Origin: Aphelocoma coerulescens
Taxonomy: Eukaryota; Chordata; Aves; Passeriformes; Corvidae
Reading direction: 5' to 3'
NCBI RefSeq assembly: GCF_041296385.1
Contig: NW_027183778.1
Location: 1-64,000, forward strand
Length of the DNA: 64,000 bases
Shown here: positions 54,375 through 64,000 of the stretch, piece after piece
How the letters are laid out: the number at the start of each line of letters is the position of its first letter
Position numbering within the stretch: position 1 is the stretch's first letter
Program-made: the position numbers and the translations under genes
The notes under the pieces: model-generated
Database searches by the model: none
What the model saw: the letters and a program-made list of their open reading frames with translations, nothing else
Told to the model about the DNA's origin: nothing

Positions 54375-55094
54375 AGTCTTAGTTACTGAACAACTGGAAA
54401 ACAATGGTATAGCCGGCTGAAGGTAATCCCCTCTTGATTGAACAATACCCTCTGCTTGCAGACAGGTCCAAGGGTCAGAGCAGACCCTACTAGCTCAGCA
54501 GAAGGGGTCCAAAGAGTAGTTTTTAGAAGTTAAAATGTAACACTCTATGGTAATGTAAGAACTCTTATAGGCTGTATGTAAATGCTATAGGATTTGTACC
54601 TTGTATTAGATTGGCTACTGAGAATTAGAATATTCACTACAGAAGATGATTTATTGTATTGTAACAAGCTCCTCGCTCTCTTAACTCCTCTCCTCTTAGT
54701 AATGCTCTTCTCCTCTTAGTAACGCTCTTAGTAACTCTCTTAGTAGCTCTCTTAGTAATGCTCTTCTCCTCTTAGTAGCTCTCTTAGTAACTCTCTTGCT
54801 CTTCTTCTTCCTCTTAATTCAGCTCTCCTCTTAGTTTGTCTCTCTTGCTCTTTACACTCTTAGCTCTCAGCCTCTTGCTCTAGCTCTCTCGCTCACTCTC
54901 TCTCCCTCTCTTACACCTTGGGCCTGCTTGGAGCTGCAGCTGGCAGCTCTAAGCAGTGCCCCTGTACCCACGCCCTCTGCAATAAACTGCATGCTCCAAA
55001 GACCTGCTTATAGAGATCTCTCATCGCCGTCCATCTCCAGCCGGGCCCGACCGAACCCACACCCTCATCACCATCATCGCCATCAATTTCGACA
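54263..55094 (+). repeat. 3' LTR of P6
   Basis: Polypurine tract 54255-54262; G88, A761. Confidence 0.96.
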
Positions 55095-57367
55095 TTTGTG
55101 ATGCTGGGGAACTACAAGGAAGCCTGGCTCCTCTGTGACACCACCACAGAAGCTCAGGGGAGCCCTGGAGACCGTGCTGATGCTATTGAACCTGATGCAA
55201 CCCTGCCTCCTCTGTGACACCACAGAAGCTCTTGGAGCCCTGGAGACCGTGGTGATGCTATGGAACCTGATGCAACCCTGCCTCCTCTGTGACACCACAG
55301 AACCTCTGGGAGCCCTGGAGACCGTGCTGATGCTATGGAACCTGATGCAACCCTGCCTCCACTGTGACACCACAGAAGCTCAGGGAGCCCTGGAGACTGT
55401 GGTGATGCTATGGAACCTGATGCAACCCTGCCTCCACTGTGACACCACAGAACCTCTGGGAGCCCTGGAGACCGTGCTGATGCTATGGAACCTGATGCAA
55501 CCCTGCCTCCACTGTGACACCACAGAAGCTCGGGGAGCTCTGCAGACCGTGGGGATGCTGGCGAAGCTGACGGAACCCTGGGCACCACAGTGACGCTATG
55601 GAACCTGGTGGAACCGAGGGGCCACAGTGACACTGTGGGGCCTTTTGGAAGCAACAGGACCCTGGTGGGAAGCCACGGGATGATTAATCCTGCACGAACC
55701 TGCTCCAGGTGGGCTCCTCTCTCCCGGCTTCCACAGGTGCTGCTAGGATCCCACTCCGGCACTGGCTTGGCACGGGCTCACGGCTTCCTTTGGCAATGGC
55801 TCTGCTCCAGGATGGCATGCTGCAGAGAATGCAGGTAGATTTTGTGCTCACTCCTGGCATGCAGCTGGACAATAAAGCCTGATCCAGCCCCCCCTCAGCA
55901 TATGTCCGGCTCTGGCATTGGGGCGGGGCAACTTTGGGAGCAGCCCCAGCCCTGCTCCTGCTCCCGGCTGGGCACCCAGCTGCTGGGACACAGGTGTGTC
56001 CTGATGCCACCGTCTACTCCTTTGAGAAGGGGAGGACAGAGTGCATCAGGGAGTTTGGTGTGGCTTACATGCGGCAAGGAGAAGGTGCAGCCCCAAACTG
56101 GCTTTCACTTCTAGAACCTTTTGCTATTGCGGGAGCAGCTGCTGGAGCTTTTCAACCGAGCTGCAAGAGTGAAAAGTGTGATGGCATGTCTATCTGAGAA
56201 GGAAGGTTCGGTGCCGCAGCCTGTTGTGCACAATTTATATGCTGATAAGAGAAGGGGGTGCTTTTGCAACGTTTTCCTTCCTGACACTTCTGTCTCTGTG
56301 AGCTTTAGCTGCTTGGACTCAGGGATACCGAAGGTGTGTGAAAGTGACTGGGATGCGAGAATCATGTTGCACAGGGAACAGGGAAGGTCAGCAAATGTTT
56401 CCTGTCCTGGCACATCTCTCAGTCTGAACTGCAGCTGCAGATGCTTCACTTCCGCCAAGGACTCTGCCACCTTGAGAGAAGGATGCGCTCTATGGAGTTG
56501 AGAAAGAAAGTGCGTCTCACTAGCTTCTTTCCTCTACTTCATAGACAGCAAAGGGGCTATGAAAGGCAGCACTGGCTTTTTGTTCTAGGACTTCTTCTTT
56601 ACAAGCAGCTGCTGGATGTTTGGAAGGGGGTTTGGGATATGCAAAAATGAGAGGCTAAGATGGTAAGAGGGTAAGATGGAAGTCATCTGGCAAAAGCAGA
56701 GCTCACAAAAGGGCCAGCTGAGAAAGCTCTTGCTGCCTACAACTTCAACTGCACCCCTCAAAGCAGCAGCACACACGCTGCTCTCGGCACTTTCCTTCTC
56801 AGCTCTACGCACCATCCTAAGCCTTGCCTCTCCCACACTCAGGATCCAAAGACAACGGCACCAGGGACTGCTCACACACTAAAGGCACCAGGACAAAAGG
56901 CTCACCAGCTTGGCCTTTGCATTCCCGCTGACAGCTCCACAGCTTGAACCCAGAGAACTGCCTGCTGCCAACAGCCTTTCCAATCACTCTGAGCACCTCA
57001 TGACAAGGAGTGTGGGGAATGAATCTCCAGCAGCCTCCTGCCCCAGGCTGTCCCCCGGGAGCAGCCCTGCTCCAGGCCGTGACTGCCACCTGCACAGCCA
57101 AAGGACCCAGAGCCGGTGTTACACACCACGGCTGTGCCTGGCACAGAGACACCAGTGGCCACACAAGTGGCCATGGCACTGTCCACACACAGTCCCTGCT
57201 GCTGCTCCCCCAGCCGCTGGCACCAACTCCCAGCCACCCACTCCTAAAGCCACGGGGCCCACTGGGACACTGCGGGGGCTCGTGGAAGCCAGCGGCCATT
57301 GTGACACAGCGGGGCTGCACAGAGCCCACGGTGCTTTGTGACCCGTGGCTCCCAGGAGAGCCTTTGT
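55095..57367. repeat. Satellite spacer between P6 and P7 (2,273 bp)
   Basis: Right part of S9 and left part of S10 (from 56144). No gene seen. Confidence 0.94.
55134..55574. repeat. 75-bp minisatellite (S9)
   Basis: Five units plus a partial. Confidence 0.93.
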
Positions 57368-58199
57368 TGTTGGGGAAGATGAAACAGGAAAGCCTTATAA
57401 ATATGATTGCCTAACAAAAGATTCTGGGAATATGAAAACTGTGAGCGACATCGAAATGAAGGCCATCTTTGAGATATAGAGTCTTAGTTACTGAACAACT
57501 GGAAAACAATGGTATAGCCGGCTGAAGGTAATCCCCTCTTGATTGAACAATACCCTCTGCTTGCAGACAGGTCCAAGGGTCAGAGCAGACCCTACTAGCT
57601 CAGCAGAAGGGGTCCAAAGAGTAGTTTTTAGAAGTTAAAATGTAACACTCTATGGTAATGTAAGAACTCTTATAGGCTGTATGTAAATGCTATAGGATTT
57701 GTACCTTGTATTAGATTGGCTACTGAGAATTAGAATATTCACTACAGAAGATGATTTATTGTATTGTAACAAGCTCCTCGCTCTCTTAACTCCTCTCCTC
57801 TTAGTAATGCTCTTCTCCTCTTAGTAACGCTCTTAGTAACTCTCTTAGTAGCTCTCTTAGTAATGCTCTTCTCCTCTTAGTAGCTCTCTTAGTAACTCTC
57901 TTGCTCTTCTTCTTCCTCTTAATTCAGCTCTCCTCTTAGTTTGTCTCTCTTGCTCTTTACACTCTTAGCTCTCAGCCTCTTGCTCTAGCTCTCTCGCTCA
58001 CTCTCTCTCCCTCTCTTACACCTTGGGCCTGCTTGGAGCTGCAGCTGGCAGCTCTAAGCAGTGCCCCTGTACCCACGCCCTCTGCAATAAACTGCATGCT
58101 CCAAAGACCTGCTTATAGAGATCTCTCGTCGCCGTCCATCTCCAGCCGGGCCCGACCGAACCCACACCCTCATCACCATCATCGCCATCAATTTCGACA
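57368..58199 (+). repeat. 5' LTR of P7
   Basis: A at position 88, G at 761, as in P6. Confidence 0.96.
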
Positions 58200-58819
58200 A
58201 ACTGGCGCCCAAACGTGAGTGAAGGCCTGATTCAGCTTCTTCCACCTGTGAGAGACTTCGCCATGGACGGTAACTAAAAGACCAGTTATAGCCACCTGGA
58301 ACGTGTCGTGAGCACGGCATACCGTTGCTGCGCAGCGTAAAAGCCGGAGCTCTATAACTCTGCTGAGGCAGCCCTCGAGCACGGGGAGCCGTTACTTCGT
58401 AGCAATTACCTGGAGCTCTCGGAGGGAGGAAATTGCCTGGCAGTCCTCGAGCACAGACGGCCACTGCTGCGCAGCGGTTACCTGGAGCTCTTTGAGGAAG
58501 TTTGCCGTGGTACCCCTCGAGCACGGACACGCTGCTAAGCAGTGCAGACCGGAGCTCTTAGGAGGGATCCAGCCGCGCGCCCGAGCACAGGCGGGTATTG
58601 CTCAGCACCGCCCGCGCTGGAGCTCTGAGTGGAGACACCTGCGAGGTCCCGAGCACGGAAAGCCGTTGCCAAGCGACGCCTGAAACCGGAGCTCTGAGGA
58701 GGGACCCGACAGCAGCGTCCTGAGCGCCGTGTGGAGAGCCTGGCCAGCCCCCCACGACGGACTTCTGATTAAGGACCCTGCCCCCTGCGACATCTAGGTG
58801 AGTATCATACTGGTCAATA
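58200..58819 (+). promoter_or_regulatory. Leader of P7: PBS, hairpin repeats, splice donor
   Basis: Primer binding site 58203-58220, six hairpin repeats 58310-58695, donor GT at 58798. Confidence 0.82.
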
Positions 58820-60184
58820 ATGGGACAAACTCACTCTGCCCATGACAGACATCTCTATAAACAACTTAAGTACTTACTAAGCTCCGGTCCAAGTCAATTA
58901 CCTAAACAGGAGCTAAAAAACCTCTTAGAATGGACTCTGATTAATTTCCCAAATGCTGACCGTTCAGCCGTCTTTACAAGAGACTTCTGGGACACAGTTC
59001 GGGTTAAACTCTTTAATAATATCTCCCGCCGGGATTGGGCTGCCGCGGAGCTGGTCCCGGCTTGCAGAGCGCTCGTGGAGCTGTTTGCTGTGAAGGCGCC
59101 GCCCGCAGCAGCCACCTCGCCGGGTCCCGCTCCTGCTGCGAGCCCGCCCCTTGCCGCCGCGAGCCTGCAACCGGGCACGGCCCCCGCCCCGCCGCCGGAC
59201 CTCACGGCTCCGGTACCCGCGGTCCAGCTGTCTCGTGCCGCCCCGCCCCACCCCCCCGCGGTCCCTGCACCGGTCACCCCTGCCCCACCGGACTCCACCG
59301 CCCCCCCCACCGCCCCCGTCATCTCCACCCCCACGGTCCCGTTAGTCCCTGCTGTCCCGCCTCTCGCGGCTCCGGTAGCCGCGGTCCGACTGACTCGTGC
59401 CGCCCCGCCCCCCGCCCCCGCTGTCCTGGCAGCCGTCACCCCTGTCCCACCGGACCCTACGACCCCCTCCACCGCTCCCCCCATCCCCGCCCCCCCCATC
59501 CCGTTCCTCCCTGCTGCCCCGGCTCCCGCGGTCCCCGCCCTCGGCTCCAGCGTCTTCGCGGCCCCGTCCCTCGCTCCTCCCACCCCGTCCGCCAGCGCCT
59601 TCGCGGCCCCGCCCCCCGCCGATAGCCCCGCGGGGCCAGCGGCTGCTCCCCAGCCACCTACGGGTCCTACCGCTCCCCTAGCCGCGCCTGTTATGGCTGT
59701 AGCCACCATCATAGCCGGCCCCCCGCAAAGCCAGGCGGCGACCCTTCTTCCAGCCCCCCAGGTCCCCCTCGCCGCCACCGACACGGCGCCGGTGGTGGTC
59801 AACGTCCCGTCCGCGTCCGTGGGACACGGAGCGCCCCAGCCCCGCCAGCCACCTGGTGCCGGCGCTGCAGCGCCTACACAGATGGCTGCTGCCTCTCCCG
59901 TGCCTGCCGCTGCTCCAGCCCCGTCTCCTGGCACCGCCGCGCCGGCAGCCACACCAGCCCAGCCTGCAAACTCCCAGCGGCAGCACGCCGCGGTCCAGCC
60001 GCCGACTGGCCCACCGTTCGCCATGGCCCCACCGCAACATACTCCCGCCGCCTCCACGCCGGCCCTCCCGCCTCCCGCAGCCCCGGGATCGTCTCCTGCC
60101 GACGGGACAGCCCTGCCACCTCCCGCTCTCCCCGACACACAGACAGCGGCCATCACAGTCCGCCACGTTGACCTGATGGCGTAA
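58820..60184 (+). CDS. gag: Truncated Gag (P7)
   Basis: Same 454-residue product as P1. Confidence 0.85.
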   Translation: MGQTHSAHDRHLYKQLKYLLSSGPSQLPKQELKNLLEWTLINFPNADRSAVFTRDFWDTVRVKLFNNISRRDWAAAELVPACRALVELFAVKAPPAAATSPGPAPAASPPLAAASLQPGTAPAPPPDLTAPVPAVQLSRAAPPHPPAVPAPVTPAPPDSTAPPTAPVISTPTVPLVPAVPPLAAPVAAVRLTRAAPPPAPAVLAAVTPVPPDPTTPSTAPPIPAPPIPFLPAAPAPAVPALGSSVFAAPSLAPPTPSASAFAAPPPADSPAGPAAAPQPPTGPTAPLAAPVMAVATIIAGPPQSQAATLLPAPQVPLAATDTAPVVVNVPSASVGHGAPQPRQPPGAGAAAPTQMAAASPVPAAAPAPSPGTAAPAATPAQPANSQRQHAAVQPPTGPPFAMAPPQHTPAASTPALPPPAAPGSSPADGTALPPPALPDTQTAAITVRHVDLMA

Positions 60185-61336
60185 CCCACGCACGCTCACA
60201 CTTCTCCAACCACAGCACTGCTCACGGAACTAGCTCCGCCACCGCCCCCCACGGCTTTCACCTCGCCTTCAATAGAGCCACCCGCACCCCCTCGCCCGCT
60301 GCCGCGGAGCCGGTTGCTCGCGGCCCCCCCGCCTCCTCGCCCGCCACCGCGGAGATCGGCAGTGCCATCGCCGCCCCCGCCGGGGCCCTCCGGCACCGCA
60401 CAGCTGTATCCCTCGGCTACCGCCGCCCAGCAACATCCCTCCGCGCAGCTCAGCCTCGCCTCACAAGCCGCAAACAGGGGGGGAACGGAGGGCAGTGGTG
60501 CAGCTCCAGTGGCAGGGAAGACGGAGAGCCGCTCTGCCCGAGCTGATGCTTTAAATCTAACACCAGGAAACCCTGAAAAGCAGCCAGATTTGTTTGCAAT
60601 GAGCCCCAGAGTCCCGCCAGCGAGCGGCTGGGATCTTGCAACCCATAAGGAGAAAACGAGTTCTGAGAGTTTGTTAGCGCTACTTTCTGAATCAAAAAAT
60701 CCTCCAAAGTGCTCAGATTATTCTCAATTAACAGATTGGCATGAAATAAGACTCCAAAGCTGTAAAGATGAAAGTCTATTAGCTAAGCCTGTGATAGCTA
60801 GCCAACAGCCTGACAGTCCCAAAACGTGGGTTCCCATCCCCACTCACGAAATTAAAGAACTAAGAAGGGCTGTAAGAGATAGTGGTATTTGCTCACCGTA
60901 TCTTAAACAACTGCTAAAAAGTACCCTAAAAAGAACACATCAAACCCTAAAACGCATTTTAGATCAACAGAGAGGGGGAGAAGTCCAGGATACACCTCAA
61001 AGGAGGTTGAACAAGGCTTTGTATGTTTACAATTTTTTGAATAGCTCTGCAGAAGAGCCTGATCCCCCCATTTATAGACATTTTTTGAACAACAAAAAAG
61101 CAAAACTGAAAGAGCGCCCCCCAGTTTTGATTAAAAATCTAGACTCAGGAAAAATAGAAGGACCATACAATCTTATAATGTGGGGGAAGGGGTTTGCATG
61201 TGTTTCCACAGGTGAAGGAATCAAGTGGGTTCCAGCAAAAAACGTGAAGCCATACCTCGCATCAAAGCCTGCTGATGCCACCACACCAGCCAGTGACTCT
61301 GCAAGTGGAAGCCAGGAAGCAAGCACCCAGACCTGA
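60185..61336 (+). pseudogene. gag-pol: Gag-Pol remnant (P7)
   Basis: As in P2. Confidence 0.88.
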
Positions 61337-61390
61337 ACTGCGCAGAATCACCAGAAGAAAGTGATCTGCCAAAAACAGCTCAAGAAAAGA

Positions 61391-62749
61391 ATGGAGTTTT
61401 CTCATTTGCGCGCGTGCATGTTGCTTTTATTCTTTTGTTTTAGTTTTTGTAGTGAAGCTTTACCTGTGAATCAACCAAAGACAAATGTCTGGGTTGCTTT
61501 AGCCAAATCCGCAGGCTCCGATACCATCTGTCTATCTGACACAAGCCCTGACAAACCTTTTTCAACCTGTTTAGTTGGAGTACCTCTTCCAGAAGGTTTT
61601 GATAATATTACTCTTGATAAGTATTGGCCATATGACGATCATCATGTATCTCCAACTCCCAGCCATAGACACCAAACTTATATTGATAATTCTAAAATTG
61701 ATAAATCTGACCTTCAAGAGCTAGAAATCCTAGGTTCGTTAACTATGGATACCTGCTATTTCTTTCACTTTCAAGGAGAAAACGGTCCCCATTTAAATGT
61801 TACCCCATATCACCCAGCTTATAGCAATGTAACTTCTTGGTGTAGTCAAGTTAAGCTTCTTATATATGACGAACCTCATGCAGATCGTTTTAGCAAACTT
61901 CCTATTCGATTCCCCAGAGGAATTTGGCTCATCTGTGGAGACAGGGCCTGGCAAGGTATACCTTCAAAAATAGATGGTGGCCCTTGTGCTCTGGGACAAC
62001 TTACAATTATTGCTCCCAGTGTCAAAGAGGTAATCAAAAAGAAAAGCAGAAAGATCAGATCTTCCTGGGGACATCAGTACGATAGTGACTGTGATAGTGA
62101 CTTCCACCCTTGGAACTCTGGAAAATCAATTGTTGCAAGCATTTTTCTACCTCAGTTAAGCTCCTCAATTGCTTTAAAACAGTTAAACAAGTTGGGATGT
62201 TGGCTCAGCAAGGAGGTAAATGCCACCTCTACTATGATCAGTGATCTGTTAACCGATGAAGAGGCAGTCAGACATGCCACTTTACAAAATAGAGCTGCCG
62301 TTGATTATCTTTTATTAGCACATGGGCACGGCTGTGAAGATTTTGAAGGATTATGCTGTATGAACTTATCCGATCATTCTGTTTCCATTCACAAACAGCT
62401 ACAAAACCTAAAGGATCTAGCTAACCAAATTAGAACAGATGACCCGTCTTGGCTGGACAGTTTGTTTGATGATTGGAGCTTTGCACCTTGGCTAAGGGAA
62501 CTCTGTAAAATAGGCTTGATTATTCTAGTAGTAATAATTATAGTTTTAGTAGCAGTACCTTGTATGCTTCAGTGTGTGCAAAAAATAACGAGTAGGACTG
62601 TATCTAATATCTTAGTTGTTCATCAGAACGGGGGAGATGTTGGGGAAGATGAAACAGGAAAGCCTTATAAATATGATTGCCTAACAAAAGATTCTGGGAA
62701 TATGAAAACTGTGAGCGACATCGAGATGAAGGCCATCTTTGAGATATAG
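61391..62749 (+). CDS. env: Envelope glycoprotein, intact frame (P7)
   Basis: Protein identical to P1, with the silent right-hand GAG variant. Confidence 0.93.
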   Translation: MEFSHLRACMLLLFFCFSFCSEALPVNQPKTNVWVALAKSAGSDTICLSDTSPDKPFSTCLVGVPLPEGFDNITLDKYWPYDDHHVSPTPSHRHQTYIDNSKIDKSDLQELEILGSLTMDTCYFFHFQGENGPHLNVTPYHPAYSNVTSWCSQVKLLIYDEPHADRFSKLPIRFPRGIWLICGDRAWQGIPSKIDGGPCALGQLTIIAPSVKEVIKKKSRKIRSSWGHQYDSDCDSDFHPWNSGKSIVASIFLPQLSSSIALKQLNKLGCWLSKEVNATSTMISDLLTDEEAVRHATLQNRAAVDYLLLAHGHGCEDFEGLCCMNLSDHSVSIHKQLQNLKDLANQIRTDDPSWLDSLFDDWSFAPWLRELCKIGLIILVVIIIVLVAVPCMLQCVQKITSRTVSNILVVHQNGGDVGEDETGKPYKYDCLTKDSGNMKTVSDIEMKAIFEI

Positions 62750-63469
62750 AGTCTTAGTTACTGAACAACTGGAAAACAATGGTATAGCCGGCTGAAGGTA
62801 ATCCCCTCTTGATTGAACAATACCCTCTGCTTGCAGACAGGTCCAAGGGTCAGAGCAGACCCTACTAGCTCAGCAGAAGGGGTCCAAAGAGTAGTTTTTA
62901 GAAGTTAAAATGTAACACTCTATGGTAATGTAAGAACTCTTATAGGCTGTATGTAAATGCTATAGGATTTGTACCTTGTATTAGATTGGCTACTGAGAAT
63001 TAGAATATTCACTACAGAAGATGATTTATTGTATTGTAACAAGCTCCTCGCTCTCTTAACTCCTCTCCTCTTAGTAATGCTCTTCTCCTCTTAGTAACGC
63101 TCTTAGTAACTCTCTTAGTAGCTCTCTTAGTAATGCTCTTCTCCTCTTAGTAGCTCTCTTAGTAACTCTCTTGCTCTTCTTCTTCCTCTTAATTCAGCTC
63201 TCCTCTTAGTTTGTCTCTCTTGCTCTTTACACTCTTAGCTCTCAGCCTCTTGCTCTAGCTCTCTCGCTCACTCTCTCTCCCTCTCTTACACCTTGGGCCT
63301 GCTTGGAGCTGCAGCTGGCAGCTCTAAGCAGTGCCCCTGTACCCACGCCCTCTGCAATAAACTGCATGCTCCAAAGACCTGCTTATAGAGATCTCTCATC
63401 GCCGTCCATCTCCAGCCGGGCCCGACCGAACCCACACCCTCATCACCATCATCGCCATCAATTTCGACA
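62638..63469 (+). repeat. 3' LTR of P7
   Basis: Polypurine tract 62630-62637; G88, A761. Confidence 0.96.
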
Positions 63470-64000
63470 TTTGTGATGCTGGGGAACTACAAGGAAGCCT
63501 GGCTCCTCTGTGACACCACCACAGAAGCTCAGGGGAGCCCTGGAGACCGTGCTGATGCTATTGAACCTGATGCAACCCTGCCTCCTCTGTGACACCACAG
63601 AAGCTCTTGGAGCCCTGGAGACCGTGGTGATGCTATGGAACCTGATGCAACCCTGCCTCCTCTGTGACACCACAGAACCTCTGGGAGCCCTGGAGACCGT
63701 GCTGATGCTATGGAACCTGATGCAACCCTGCCTCCACTGTGACACCACAGAAGCTCAGGGAGCCCTGGAGACTGTGGTGATGCTATGGAACCTGATGCAA
63801 CCCTGCCTCCACTGTGACACCACAGAACCTCTGGGAGCCCTGGAGACCGTGCTGATGCTATGGAACCTGATGCAACCCTGCCTCCACTGTGACACCACAG
63901 AAGCTCGGGGAGCTCTGCAGACCGTGGGGATGCTGGCGAAGCTGACGGAACCCTGGGCACCACAGTGACGCTATGGAACCTGGTGGAACCGAGGGGCCAC
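63470..64000. repeat. Satellite monomer S10, right part, cut by the window end
   Basis: Starts with the right TTTGT of P7; the array evidently continues beyond the window. Confidence 0.94.
63509..63949. repeat. 75-bp minisatellite (S10)
   Basis: Five units plus a partial. Confidence 0.93.

Larger units (their letters stand above)
48993..55094 (+). mobile_element. Defective provirus P6 (6,102 bp)
   Basis: TTTGT at 48988-48992 and 55095-55099. Confidence 0.97.
57368..63469 (+). mobile_element. Defective provirus P7 (6,102 bp)
   Basis: TTTGT at 57363-57367 and 63470-63474. Confidence 0.97.

Noticed and set aside
5761..63469. Seven independent retroviral insertions with a target preference
   Set aside because: Identical position, duplication, orientation, internal deletion and private TAA in all copies are far better explained by one insertion and amplification.

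Overview
The window is one head-to-tail repeat array with no single-copy sequence. Two components alternate: a GC-rich satellite monomer of 2,268 bp, and a defective endogenous retrovirus (ERV) of about 6.1 kb inserted at one fixed position in the monomer. A vertebrate nuclear genome, most likely a bird, is suggested. The Env transmembrane subunit has an alpharetrovirus (avian leukosis/sarcoma)-like layout, while the Gag matrix, the start of capsid and the integrase tail look betaretroviral, a combination I associate with avian ERVs. The host assignment is inference.

Layout. Provirus-free satellite monomers lie at 1-2268, 2269-4536, 21288-23405 (150 bp short) and 23406-25748 (75 bp long). Provirus-bearing monomers carry copies P1 (5761-11863), P2 (14137-20238), a tandem pair P3+P4 sharing a middle LTR (26973-38344), P5 (40618-46719), P6 (48993-55094) and P7 (57368-63469). 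Between P1 and P2, P4 and P5, P5 and P6, and P6 and P7 the satellite spacer is exactly 2,273 bp, i.e. one monomer plus a 5-bp target-site duplication, giving a higher-order period of 8,375 bp (8,376 for P1). All six insertions are flanked by the same TTTGT duplication at the same base of the monomer. A single integration followed by amplification with the satellite is therefore the simplest history. About 65% of the window is proviral.

Each provirus has: an 832-bp LTR (TG...CA) with a 245-bp pyrimidine-rich tract and an AATAAA signal; a lysine-tRNA-like primer binding site; a leader with six ~68-bp repeats, each able to form a triloop hairpin; a strong splice donor; a gag frame reduced to matrix plus a very long Pro/Ala-rich region that ends at a TAA; a downstream frame in which the start of capsid is joined to the C-terminal part of integrase; an intact env whose last 36 codons lie inside the 3' LTR; and a short polypurine tract. 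Protease, reverse transcriptase, RNase H, nucleocapsid and the integrase catalytic core are absent. The element cannot replicate alone, but it keeps the cis signals for transcription, priming and integration, and one apparently complete Env.

Taken together, the locus is a satellite-amplified array of seven env-coding, gag/pol-dead proviruses. LTR and satellite SNPs show that the right part of the array (from the 3' LTR of P4 onward) forms a locally homogenised subfamily.
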